64,000 nt of DNA from positions 1 through 64,000 of the forward strand of contig CAYLVB010000010.1 of the NCBI GenBank assembly GCA_964387075.1, in the 5' to 3' direction. A model generated the notes under the pieces. That model searched no databases, was not told the origin of the DNA, and worked only from the letters and a program-made list of their open reading frames with translations. Below, one piece after another: positions 17,202 to 25,192 of the stretch. Position numbers and translations under genes: made by a program. The DNA comes from PALSA-968 sp964387075 (lineage in GTDB: Bacteria > Bacteroidota > Bacteroidia > B-17B0 > Aurantibacillaceae). The stretch's first letter is position 1, and each line of letters begins with the position of its first letter.

Positions 17202-18167
17202 ATGAGTGACGAGATACAGGCATCGGCAGAAGCGATAAAAAGTCAAGTGGAGCATGTAAAAAAACACGATCATGCGCACAAGGAAGAACCCTTTGTTCTA
17301 AAGACCTTCATTAAGGATACCATTTCAGTATTGATAGGCATCGCTTTCGCGGTTGTCGGTCTCGAATTCTTTATCGTTCCCAATAACCTGCTGGATGGCG
17401 GCGTAACGGGTATTTCACTGTTGGTGGCCTTTATTACCAAGCTGGATGTTTCCATTTTCATTTTCGTCATCAACATCCCGTTCATTTTCATGGGATATAA
17501 ACAGGTAGGTAAATTATTTGCTATTAAAACCTTCCTGGCGATCGCCACGCTTTCGGCCGTACTCATGATCCTGCACTCTTTTCATCCAACTGCTGTTACA
17601 AAAGAGCCTATTCTTATTGCGGTGTTCGGCGGTATCTGTCTTGGGGCAGGCATAGGGTTCGCGATGCGCGGCGGATGTGTACTGGACGGAACCGAGGTAT
17701 TTGCTTTATGGCTTACGCGGAAGACAAGCATGCAGGTGGGCGAGATCATCCTCATCATTAACATCGTGATCTTTGCCGTGGCTGCTATACTGCAGGGGAT
17801 AGAAACGGCCCTATACTCCATCTTAACATTCATGGCGGCCTCTAAAACGGTTGATTTCCTTACCAACGGTATAGAAGAATACACCGGAGTGATGATCATC
17901 AGCGAAGAAAGCGAGAAGATCCGGAAACAGATCATTACACAATTAGGTCGCGGTGTTACTATTTATAGCGGAAAGAGAGGCTTACGCGGTAAAAAGGCGC
18001 AGGAAAGTGGATTAAATAACCGCGATATACTTTATACAGTGGTTACCAAACTGGAACTTACCAAAGTAAGAACGATCGTCACTGAGATCGACAAGACCTG
18101 TTTCATTACCACGCACAGTATAAGCAGTGTAAAAGGTGGTATGGTAAAAGAACGGAAACTGCATTAA
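17202..18167 (+). CDS. YitT family membrane protein, copy 2
   Basis: A 321-residue paralogue of the 11823 gene. After a charged, histidine-rich N-terminus (VEHVKKHDHAHKEE), five or six membrane spans carry NNLLDGGVTGISLLVAF, LGAGIGFAMRGGCVLDGTEV and SKTVDFLTNGIEEYTGVMI. A DUF2179 domain ends the protein (YSGKRGLRGKKAQES ... SSVKGGMVKERKLH). The ATG at 17202 is preferred over a TTG six codons earlier, since the extra codons match nothing. Being preceded by a relic of the reductase tail suggests the two yitT genes came from a segmental duplication. Confidence 0.85.
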   Translation: MSDEIQASAEAIKSQVEHVKKHDHAHKEEPFVLKTFIKDTISVLIGIAFAVVGLEFFIVPNNLLDGGVTGISLLVAFITKLDVSIFIFVINIPFIFMGYKQVGKLFAIKTFLAIATLSAVLMILHSFHPTAVTKEPILIAVFGGICLGAGIGFAMRGGCVLDGTEVFALWLTRKTSMQVGEIILIINIVIFAVAAILQGIETALYSILTFMAASKTVDFLTNGIEEYTGVMIISEESEKIRKQIITQLGRGVTIYSGKRGLRGKKAQESGLNNRDILYTVVTKLELTKVRTIVTEIDKTCFITTHSISSVKGGMVKERKLH

Positions 18168-18176
18168 AGAAAGGAA

Positions 18177-18686
18177 ATGATCATGTACTTCCCTCCACTT
18201 ATTTTGTTTGCCTTTTTAAGCATGTACTTCGTTTTTGAAAAAATAAGGATCAACAAGCTCAGGCAAAGACTGAAAGAAGAAGATGGAGCCTATTTAAAAA
18301 AGATCGAGACTTCTTTTAATTTTTCCCTTTTATTGATCACAGGCGCCTTTACTTTTGTAACGTGTCGCTCACTCTTTCCGGGCCACTATCTTTTTGAAGA
18401 GGCATCGAGCCACGAGGGACTGATCCACGCCATCGGCGCCCTTATCATAAAAGTTTCGTTTGTCAGCCTCCTTATCTCGGGTCTGTTGATCTCCCGCGAG
18501 GTTGATTCTTCACCGGCGTCGGTATTATTTAAGAATATATACCGATCAGAGTGCCTGATGCTGTTCCTGGTGCTTTTTTTAAACTGTGGTGTTTTTGTTT
18601 TTATGTACAGCGCGGGCACCCTGGCGCTTTTTACCCTGTCGGTCTTCTCTTTCCTCAGGCATTCAAAAATGCTGAGAAGTTATTGA
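18177..18686 (+). CDS. Hypothetical four-helix membrane protein
   Basis: I do not recognise the family. The 169-residue product has about four hydrophobic segments (about 4-20, 50-68, 85-105 and 125-155), separated by a charged stretch (EKIRINKLRQRLKEEDG) after the first helix. No catalytic motif or signal cleavage site is seen. It starts 9 bases after the second yitT with an AAGGAA ahead of its ATG, so it is probably co-transcribed. Its last 7 bases overlap the end of the convergent histidine kinase gene. Confidence 0.7.
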   Translation: MIMYFPPLILFAFLSMYFVFEKIRINKLRQRLKEEDGAYLKKIETSFNFSLLLITGAFTFVTCRSLFPGHYLFEEASSHEGLIHAIGALIIKVSFVSLLISGLLISREVDSSPASVLFKNIYRSECLMLFLVLFLNCGVFVFMYSAGTLALFTLSVFSFLRHSKMLRSY

Positions 18687-20059
18687 ACCGGGTCCTGGTC
18701 AAACAGCCTGAATCTTACATTGACCTCGGTAAACTCGTTTATTTTTGAAACGATGGTTATTTTTCCCTTATGCAGGGTAATGATCTTTGAGGTAAGTGAT
18801 AGGCCCAGTCCGTGCCCCGAGTACATCTTGGCGTTCGCCCCTCTGTAAAAAGGCTGGCTGATCTTTTTTATGTCTTCCTCCGAGATCCCGATCCCTTTGT
18901 CAGAGAAGGATATATCAACTACTTCATTGTGGGATTTAAATACGACCTTAACACGTTTGTCTGCGGAGAACTTGCAGGCATTATCCATGATATTGATCAG
19001 GGCACTCCTTAACAAGTGTTCACTTCCCATAATAATTAATTCTCCTTCGTCCTCCGGAAATTCAGCGATCTGGATATCTATCGTATAATCCGGGTTCCTC
19101 TTTAAGAGTTCGTTCCTCGTTTGCCACAGGAGCTCATCAATGCGTACTTTTCGCATATTCAGCCTCGAAAGGTCCATGTCGGCCTGTGCCAGTTCCAGCA
19201 GGCCGTTCGTTAGACGGTTCACACTTTTAATATCTTCCAGGATAGAGCTTAACACTGCCTTGTACTCGTCAGGTTCCCGTTGGCTCATCAGTGCTACCTC
19301 CAGTTGCCCCGTAATAGCTGTTAAAGGAGTTCTCAACTCGTGCGAGGAGTTGGAAACAAAACTTTTTTGCAATTCGAATGATTTTTGTATCCTTTCTAAC
19401 ATCCGGTTGAAGGTAATGGCCAGGTGACCGATCTCATCTTTGCCATTTCCCTCATTTACCCTTTCGGTAAGGTTTAAAATAGTGGTTTTTTCAACCTGTT
19501 CTACCACACCTGATATCGGGCTTAAAGCCTGTCCCGAATAGATCCATCCGGCCAGCATGGTAGCGATCACACAAACCAGGAGACCGCTGAATAGGATTAT
19601 TTTCAAATAATCGAGTTTATTGATGCCATCCTTATCATAGGCCGATACGATCACCACGCACAACTCGCTTTTATTCGGGTAGAGCAGGGCCAATACTTCA
19701 TTATTGCCATCCTTGTATTTTAATTCCTTGGCCGCTCTTACCTTATCAAGGAAGGGTTTGCTTAATAGAACAGTATCATCATTGGTATTGAATATCTGTT
19801 TGTTGTTGCCGTCATACACAAGGATCCGCTCATTGTGCAGGTAAGCCGTGTTGCGGTCAAATATTTTCATCAGGTGCGGACTCACTTCGTCAACCTCCAC
19901 AATGAGTTTGGCGTAATTTCCCGCTTTCTCATACAATCTTTCATAAAACTCCTTTTGGCGATAGGAAGACGAGAAATAATAAATGGCCGATGCGAAAATA
20001 ACAAGCAGCGAGGCTACGATGATCGTAAATCGGATGGCAAGGCGGGTACGGATCTTCAT
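18680..20059 (-). CDS. Sensor histidine kinase, HAMP-HisKA-HATPase
   Basis: A 459-residue membrane kinase. Helices at about 8-30 and 152-172 enclose a 120-residue periplasmic sensor region. A HAMP domain (about 172-225) leads to HisKA with phospho-acceptor His240 in SNSSHELRTPLTAI, then the ATPase domain with N box DNACKFS, G1 box DKGIGISEED, F box QPFYRG and G2 box GHGLGLSLTSK. It lies 6 bases downstream of the OmpR-type regulator gene and should phosphorylate it. The domain order resembles CusS/ArlS-type kinases; the signal is unknown. Confidence 0.9.
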   Translation of the reverse strand: MKIRTRLAIRFTIIVASLLVIFASAIYYFSSSYRQKEFYERLYEKAGNYAKLIVEVDEVSPHLMKIFDRNTAYLHNERILVYDGNNKQIFNTNDDTVLLSKPFLDKVRAAKELKYKDGNNEVLALLYPNKSELCVVIVSAYDKDGINKLDYLKIILFSGLLVCVIATMLAGWIYSGQALSPISGVVEQVEKTTILNLTERVNEGNGKDEIGHLAITFNRMLERIQKSFELQKSFVSNSSHELRTPLTAITGQLEVALMSQREPDEYKAVLSSILEDIKSVNRLTNGLLELAQADMDLSRLNMRKVRIDELLWQTRNELLKRNPDYTIDIQIAEFPEDEGELIIMGSEHLLRSALINIMDNACKFSADKRVKVVFKSHNEVVDISFSDKGIGISEEDIKKISQPFYRGANAKMYSGHGLGLSLTSKIITLHKGKITIVSKINEFTEVNVRFRLFDQDPVQ

Positions 20060-20065
20060 GGATGC

Positions 20066-20749
20066 TTATTCTTTCAGTGTGTAACCCATCCCGATATAGG
20101 TACGGATCAACTTTTTCGGATAATTCTTGTCAATTTTCTTTCGCAGAAAATTGATATATACATCGATCACGTTTGTGCCGGTATCAAAATTGATATCCCA
20201 TATCTTTTCGGCTATTTCCGAACGGGATATCACTTTTTCCCTGTTTCTCATGAGCAGTTCAAGTAAGGAGAACTCTTTAGCGGTGAGCTCGATCACATTT
20301 GCTCCCCGTTTCACTGTTTTTGTTTCAAGGTTCAGTTCCAGGTCAGATACTTTCAGGATATTTCCCGTTCTGCTGTTTTGAAGCGATCTCTTTAATAGAG
20401 CTTTTATCCTGGCCAAAAGCTCCCTAAACTCAAAAGGTTTAACAAGGTAATCGTCGGCACCGCTTTCAAAGCCGTTGAGCTTATCTTCTGTGGTGCTGAG
20501 GGCGGTCAACATAAGGATGGGGGTCATGTTGTTTTTTGATCTCAGCTCTTTGCAGATATCGTAACCGCTTTTGATCGGAAGATTAAGGTCCAGGATAATA
20601 AGATCATAATTTCCGTTAGCTGCCATTTTCATGCCCGTCTTGCCGTCATAAGCTGCATTAGTTTCAAACTGATTTTCCTCTAGCCCTTTTTTAATGAAAA
20701 GGCTAACCTTTGGCTCGTCTTCGATGATCAATATTCTTATAGGCACCAT
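20066..20749 (-). CDS. OmpR/PhoB-family response regulator
   Basis: A 227-residue transcription factor. The receiver domain (5-118) has the acidic pair E10-D11, phospho-acceptor Asp54 in ILDLNLPIKSG, Thr82 in MLTALS and Lys104 in YLVKPF. The C-terminal winged helix (about 130-225) has ELTAKEFSLLELLMRN, RSEIAEKIW and VIDVYINFLRKKID, typical of OmpR-type DNA binding. Its gene precedes the kinase gene in one operon, divergent from prfA across 145 bases. Targets unknown. Confidence 0.92.
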   Translation of the reverse strand: MVPIRILIIEDEPKVSLFIKKGLEENQFETNAAYDGKTGMKMAANGNYDLIILDLNLPIKSGYDICKELRSKNNMTPILMLTALSTTEDKLNGFESGADDYLVKPFEFRELLARIKALLKRSLQNSRTGNILKVSDLELNLETKTVKRGANVIELTAKEFSLLELLMRNREKVISRSEIAEKIWDINFDTGTNVIDVYINFLRKKIDKNYPKKLIRTYIGMGYTLKE

Positions 20750-20894
20750 ACCTTCAAATTTCCGCTTTTTTTGAGTAGTAAAACATAATGCAGCTTATTT
20801 TAATCGTTTTTTAATTCGCTTTTGAGAAAGGAAAGACCGGGCTTTGATCCTATTTTCCCATCCCACCTTATTTTCGTACTTTTGCCACGCATTT

Positions 20895-21974
20895 ATGATC
20901 GAGAAATTAGCCCAGATAAAAGGACGATATTTAGAGGTAGAACTAAAGCTATCCGACCCCGCTGTTATTGGCGATATGAAGCAGTTCAAGAAGCTGAACA
21001 TCGAATACCGCCAGCTCGAACCTATTGTTCAGAAGTTTGAAGAATACCAGAAGGTGCTCAATAACATTGATTCTGCCCAGGAAGTTTTAAAGAACGAGAA
21101 GGACAAGGATTTCCTGGAAATGGCCAAGGAGGAGCTCGAAGAGAACCGTACCAAACAGCTTGCCCTGGAAGACGAGATCCGCGTCATGCTCATCCCGAAA
21201 GATCCCGAAGACGCCAAGAACTGCGTGATGGAATTGCGCGCCGGTACCGGTGGAGACGAAGCCAGCATTTTTGTTGGCAATCTTCATGATATGTATCGTC
21301 GTTATTTCGATAACAAAGGATTTAAGGTAGAAGTAGTGGATAGCAGCGCCGGTACTATGGGCGGCTACAAAGAGATCATTTTTAACGTAAGTGGCGAGAA
21401 CGCCTACGGCACGATGAAGTTCGAAAGCGGTGTACATCGCGTACAGCGTGTTCCGGCAACAGAAACGCAGGGGCGTGTACATACCTCGGCCGCTACCGTT
21501 GCTGTATTACCCGAAGCTGATGAATTCGATGTAGAAGTAAAAGAATCGGATATCACCATGGCAACCGCGCGAAGCGGGGGCGCGGGCGGACAGAACGTGA
21601 ACAAAGTAGAATCGAAAGTGATCTTAACCCACAATCCTACGGGTATCGTGGTAACGTGTCAAACAGAGCGCTCGCAATTGGGTAACCGTGAGAAAGCCAT
21701 GAACATGTTGCGCAACAAGATCTTCGATATGGAATATACCAAGCGCATGGAGGAGGTTACCAAAAAACGCAAGACCATGGTAAGCACCGGCGACCGTTCC
21801 GCGAAGATCCGTACCTATAATTATCCGCAGAACCGCATCACCGATCACCGCATTAACCTCACCTTATATAACCTTACCGATTTTATGAATGGTGAGATAC
21901 AGGGGATGATAGACGCCCTTGCCTTTGCGGAGAACGCAGAAAAGCTGAAAGAGGGCGGACTTGTAAATTCGTAA
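20895..21974 (+). CDS. prfA: Peptide chain release factor 1
   Basis: Release factor 1 reads stop codons UAA and UAG at the ribosome and triggers peptide release. The chosen ATG gives 359 residues, the usual size (E. coli 360); the frame is open 17 codons further upstream, but those match nothing in the family. The GGQ peptide-release motif lies in ATARSGGAGGQNVNKVESKV, and MELRAGTGGDEASIF and RVQRVPATETQGRVHTSA are classic family segments. A -7-like TACTTTTG at 20877-20884 would give a very short leader. Pieces of this gene occur as a relic at 16780-16891. Confidence 0.95.
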   Translation: MIEKLAQIKGRYLEVELKLSDPAVIGDMKQFKKLNIEYRQLEPIVQKFEEYQKVLNNIDSAQEVLKNEKDKDFLEMAKEELEENRTKQLALEDEIRVMLIPKDPEDAKNCVMELRAGTGGDEASIFVGNLHDMYRRYFDNKGFKVEVVDSSAGTMGGYKEIIFNVSGENAYGTMKFESGVHRVQRVPATETQGRVHTSAATVAVLPEADEFDVEVKESDITMATARSGGAGGQNVNKVESKVILTHNPTGIVVTCQTERSQLGNREKAMNMLRNKIFDMEYTKRMEEVTKKRKTMVSTGDRSAKIRTYNYPQNRITDHRINLTLYNLTDFMNGEIQGMIDALAFAENAEKLKEGGLVNS

Positions 21975-21998
21975 CATACACACTATATTCGTATACCC

Positions 21999-22481
21999 TT
22001 GGCCGAAAACCTTACCATAAGCGGGAACACCAAAGAAGAGAAGTACGAATCGTTGCTTCCTCAATTACGCGCTTTGGTGGAAGGTGAAAAAGATCTCACG
22101 GCCAATCTCGCCAACATTGTTGCCGCCCTGCGCCAAACCTTCGGTTTCTTCTGGGTAGGCTTTTATCTTGTAAAAGAGAACGAACTTGTGCTGGGCCCTT
22201 TCCAGGGCCCGGTTGCCTGCACAAGGATAGGACATAATAAAGGAGTGTGCGGCACTTCCTGGGCAAATGCCGAAACGATCATCGTTGACGACGTAGACAA
22301 ATTCCCCGGCCACATTGCCTGCAGTTCTGATTCCAAATCAGAGATCGTGGTGCCTGTATTCAATAAAGAAAAGAAAGTAGTAGCGGTGCTCGACGTGGAC
22401 GGTGATAAATACGCCATGTTCAATAATTCCGATAAATTATACCTCGAAAAGATTGCCGGCCTGGTAACAAGTCTTCTGTAA
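21999..22481 (+). CDS. Free methionine-(R)-sulfoxide reductase (GAF domain)
   Basis: A 160-residue single GAF-domain enzyme of the fRMsr (YebR) type, which reduces free methionine-(R)-sulfoxide using thioredoxin. The three family cysteines are all present: C74 (PVACTRI), C84 (KGVCGTSW) and C108 (HIACSSDS). Other hallmarks are FWVGFYLV and SEIVVPVFN ... VAVLDVDGD. The best start is a TTG at 21999; no ATG is available before the conserved region. It lies 24 bases after prfA. Confidence 0.9.
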   Translation: MAENLTISGNTKEEKYESLLPQLRALVEGEKDLTANLANIVAALRQTFGFFWVGFYLVKENELVLGPFQGPVACTRIGHNKGVCGTSWANAETIIVDDVDKFPGHIACSSDSKSEIVVPVFNKEKKVVAVLDVDGDKYAMFNNSDKLYLEKIAGLVTSLL

Positions 22482-22483
22482 GC

Positions 22484-24154
22484 ATGCGGATAAAAAAAGC
22501 TTTGGTATGTACAGCGGTCGGCTTGCTTGTTCTGTTGTGCTATCGGTGCGCGCAGGTGATCCCGCTCACGGGCGGGGCCCGCGATACAAAACCGCCGGCA
22601 TTAGTTTCCGTAACGCCTGCCGACAGATCTACAAATATCCCGCCGCATAAGGTAACCATCGTTTTTAAGTTTGATGAGCTCATCAGCGCTTCGGGCGCTT
22701 CCCAGAAGTTGATCATTAACCCGCTTATACCGGACGTTCCCGAAATAGAGGCCCGCGGAAAAATATTGACCGTTAGCTTTGAGAAGGACCTGGACCCCAA
22801 CACCACCTATTTCCTGCAGTTCGGCAATTCGGTGGTGGATATTCATGAGAACAATCCTTATCCCAACCTCAGTTATTTGTTCAGTACCGGTCCAACCATC
22901 GATTCGGCTAATATCACCGGGAAGTTGACGCATGCGCTTACTAAAAAGCCGATGCCGGATGTTTCTGTGATGCTTTACCGTAACGCGGCCGATTCGGCGC
23001 CTTTGCGCACAGCCCCGGATTACATCACACGAAGCGACGCGGATGGCAACTATTTCCTTTCGGCCATCAAACCCGGCAAATACCGCGTGATGGCGGTTGC
23101 CGATAAGAACAAGAACCGTTTGTATGATATTTCCGAAACCGTAGGCTTTTTAAATGATAAGATAGAGATCACCCGCGATACGGTAGATCTGCTCATGAGC
23201 ACCACAGAAAGCGACCGCGTGTTCATCAAAAAGAAACTGCAGCCGTTCTTTGGCTATAACCGTTATGTGCTCAACGACACTTTTCCCGAAGTGTACATGA
23301 TCACCGAAAAGAGCATAGACGATGGCAATTACCGCTACGAAACGCGAAACGATACCTTCGAGGTATATTATAAGGAACTATACGATCGTAAGTTCGACAT
23401 GGTGTTCAAGAGCGGAAAGGAACCTTTCGATACCGTGCAGATCAATATTCCCGGGAAGGCGAGCGTTGACAGCAGCCTTGAGAAAGGAACCCGTAAACTA
23501 AGCGTGAGAACAGGAAGAACCGCTTATAGTACCAAAAAGGATCCGGTGGTACTTAATTTCTCTTTGCCCGTAAGGAGCTTGAATGTTGCCAAATGTGTTC
23601 TAAAGAGGGACACGACCGGCGAGAAACCTGTATTTACACAGGAAGAAGCGAACGAGGAAGGAAACCTGGTAACAACCTTTTTGCCGGTATATGCCCGCAG
23701 GCTAACCAATACCCTTGTTCCATCCTCGAATTATACCCTCACTATACTTCCCGGCGCCATAGAGACTTTTTGGGGAACGACCAACCGGGATACTTTAAGA
23801 AGTATGTTCAAGACGATCGGAGTGGATGAATTGGGTAGCCTGCAGGTAAAACTTATTCTTCCGTCAGAAGTAAAAAGCTATGTGCTGCAGGTGTTGAATG
23901 AGAAAGGAAATGTAGTGAAAGAAGCGATCAGTGCGAACAAAAACACGAATACGCACTTCTTTTATAACCTCCCGGCGGGCGATCATACGCTGCGTTTGGT
24001 GGATGATGCCGACCAAAGCAAAAAATTTTCACCCGCTTCCTACCTTAAAAAGAGGCAGGCCGAGGACGTGTATTTTTACGACAAAACGATCAAAATTCCG
24101 GCAGGTTGGGATGTGGAAGCGGAATGGAAATTAAATTTGAAAGAAAAAAAATAA
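22484..24154 (+). CDS. Ig-like (Big_5) domain lipoprotein
   Basis: A 556-residue envelope protein. The N-terminus (LLVLLCYRCAQVIPLTGGARDTKPP) is the form usual for Bacteroidota Big_5 lipoproteins, with lipidation likely at Cys22. Residues about 37-145 are the Ig-like domain (SVTPADRSTNIPP ... FKFDELI ... LDPNTTYFLQFG). A carboxypeptidase-regulatory-like beta sandwich follows at about 152-225 (ADGNYFLSAIKPGKYRVMAV). The remainder is beta-rich and unassigned. No enzyme motif, so a structural or binding role is likely (inference). It begins two bases after the fRMsr stop. Confidence 0.82.
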   Translation: MRIKKALVCTAVGLLVLLCYRCAQVIPLTGGARDTKPPALVSVTPADRSTNIPPHKVTIVFKFDELISASGASQKLIINPLIPDVPEIEARGKILTVSFEKDLDPNTTYFLQFGNSVVDIHENNPYPNLSYLFSTGPTIDSANITGKLTHALTKKPMPDVSVMLYRNAADSAPLRTAPDYITRSDADGNYFLSAIKPGKYRVMAVADKNKNRLYDISETVGFLNDKIEITRDTVDLLMSTTESDRVFIKKKLQPFFGYNRYVLNDTFPEVYMITEKSIDDGNYRYETRNDTFEVYYKELYDRKFDMVFKSGKEPFDTVQINIPGKASVDSSLEKGTRKLSVRTGRTAYSTKKDPVVLNFSLPVRSLNVAKCVLKRDTTGEKPVFTQEEANEEGNLVTTFLPVYARRLTNTLVPSSNYTLTILPGAIETFWGTTNRDTLRSMFKTIGVDELGSLQVKLILPSEVKSYVLQVLNEKGNVVKEAISANKNTNTHFFYNLPAGDHTLRLVDDADQSKKFSPASYLKKRQAEDVYFYDKTIKIPAGWDVEAEWKLNLKEKK

Positions 24155-24215
24155 TTTCTTTTTCCCGATTTCCCCAATGAAAAAACATGTTTTTGTTTTT
24201 TTGCGCGGAATTTTT

Positions 24216-24257
24216 TCAAAAAAATATTTTTTGCGCGCGCGAAAAATATTTTTTTGA
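24216..24257. repeat. 42-bp near-perfect palindrome with CG core
   Basis: Arms of 16 bases, TCAAAAAAATATTTTT (24216-24231) and its exact complement (24242-24257), surround the 10-base core TGCGCGCGCG. Only one pair of 21 is mismatched. The A/T arms and alternating CG centre could extrude as a cruciform or form Z-DNA, or fold as a hairpin in RNA. It lies 61 bases after the stop of the Big_5 gene and 137 bases before a small lysine-rich gene. Confidence 0.85.
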
Positions 24258-24394
24258 TCAACGAACGAAGACGCGTCGCCTTTTTTCGTAATTAACAATA
24301 TCAACATTTTTGTGTTAATAAAAATAATCGTATTTATTTCCATTAACTTAAATAAATCACTTACTTCGTACTACAAACTCAAAAAACAAAAACC

Positions 24395-24487
24395 ATGGCT
24401 AAAAAAGCAAAAAAAGCTGCCAAGAAAAAGTCAGCCAAAAAAGGCGGCAAAAAAGCAGCAAAGAAAAAATCTTCTAAAAGGAAGTAA
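24395..24487 (+). CDS. Small lysine-rich histone H1-like protein
   Basis: A 30-residue open frame starting MAKKAKKAAKKK and ending KKKSSKRK: 16 lysines, one arginine, and otherwise Ala, Ser and Gly. This composition matches the tails of bacterial histone H1-like (Hc1) proteins and suggests binding to nucleic acid. A clean terminator follows 7 bases after the stop, and it is well set apart from its neighbours, so it looks like a true single-gene unit. Such short genes are usually missed in annotation. No conserved fold can be claimed. Confidence 0.65.
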   Translation: MAKKAKKAAKKKSAKKGGKKAAKKKSSKRK

Positions 24488-24494
24488 AAAAAAG

Positions 24495-24520
24495 GCCCCG
24501 CTCAGCGGGGCTTTTTTTTT
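24495..24520 (+). terminator. Rho-independent terminator after the lysine-rich gene
   Basis: GCCCCGC (24495-24501), loop TCA, GCGGGGC (24505-24511), then nine T. The A tract before the stem could also make it work leftward. Confidence 0.92.
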
Positions 24521-24550
24521 GCATGGTTTTTAGCCTTTATTCAAAAAAGC

Positions 24551-24580
24551 TTTGTTTAATAGCAACAATTGATATATTTG
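24551..24580 (+). promoter_or_regulatory. Bacteroidota-type promoter of the 24600 gene
   Basis: TTTG (24551-24554), 18 bases, TATATTTG (24573-24580). This fits the Bacteroidota consensus TTTG / TAnnTTTG with about 19-21 bases between. Transcription should start near 24587, just before the ATG at 24600. Confidence 0.6.
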
Positions 24581-24599
24581 CATCATAAACAGCATTACC

Positions 24600-25130
24600 A
24601 TGAAGCATCTTCTTAAACTCACCCTCGCGTTGGCTATCGTCGCAGGCATATTATCCTGCGGAGGCAAGAAAGACGACGGACAGGAACAATTAACGGCTCC
24701 GGCGGGCATGAGATACCTCGATATCAGCCGCACAGGCATGAACCTGTATGTGCTAACCCCAGATTCTACCAAAGGCATCCTGGATACAGTAGCGCAATCA
24801 AGCGGCGAGTACCTGATCAAGGTAGGTACTAACTACCAGGTGTCGGTGATGGAGAACGCGGGCGATATCGCCCAGAAGAAAGCCGATATCACCAACGACG
24901 ACGTGAATAAACTTAAAAAATACGTGATCGACGATGCCACTACCCTCATGTGGGAATCGGGTATCGCGGATCTGTCCGAGTTCCATTTCTACCACATCGC
25001 TAAAGTAGGTGAGCGCACCTATGTGTTCGAAGATATTCGAGGCGACGCCTTCACACAGGAAGCGATCCAGAAAATGCTGGATGCCGTCAAAGGTTCAAAA
25101 GAGAAGAAAACAGGCAAGAAAGAAAGCTAA
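24600..25130 (+). CDS. Hypothetical lipoprotein
   Basis: I do not recognise the family. The 176-residue product has a signal peptide with lipobox GILSCGG (Cys20). The mature part holds one small domain (about 35-160), including VAQSSGEYLIKVGTNYQVSV and a later ELSEFHFYHI-like strand pattern (ADLSEFHFYHIAKVGERTYV), and ends in a lysine-rich tail (GSKEKKTGKKES). It is a single-gene unit with its own promoter and a shared bidirectional terminator. Function cannot be inferred. Confidence 0.75.
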   Translation: MKHLLKLTLALAIVAGILSCGGKKDDGQEQLTAPAGMRYLDISRTGMNLYVLTPDSTKGILDTVAQSSGEYLIKVGTNYQVSVMENAGDIAQKKADITNDDVNKLKKYVIDDATTLMWESGIADLSEFHFYHIAKVGERTYVFEDIRGDAFTQEAIQKMLDAVKGSKEKKTGKKES

Positions 25131-25148
25131 CACAGATTTACCCAACAA

Positions 25149-25180
25149 AAAACCCCTGAAGTGATCCTTCAGGGGTTTTT
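25149..25180. terminator. Bidirectional terminator between convergent genes
   Basis: AAAACCCCTGAAG pairs with CTTCAGGGGTTTT (25167-25179) around loop TGATC (25162-25166). A runs precede it and T runs follow, so it can end transcripts from both the 24600 gene and the leftward GlmU-like gene. Confidence 0.9.
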
Positions 25181-25192
25181 CATTTCTTGCCG

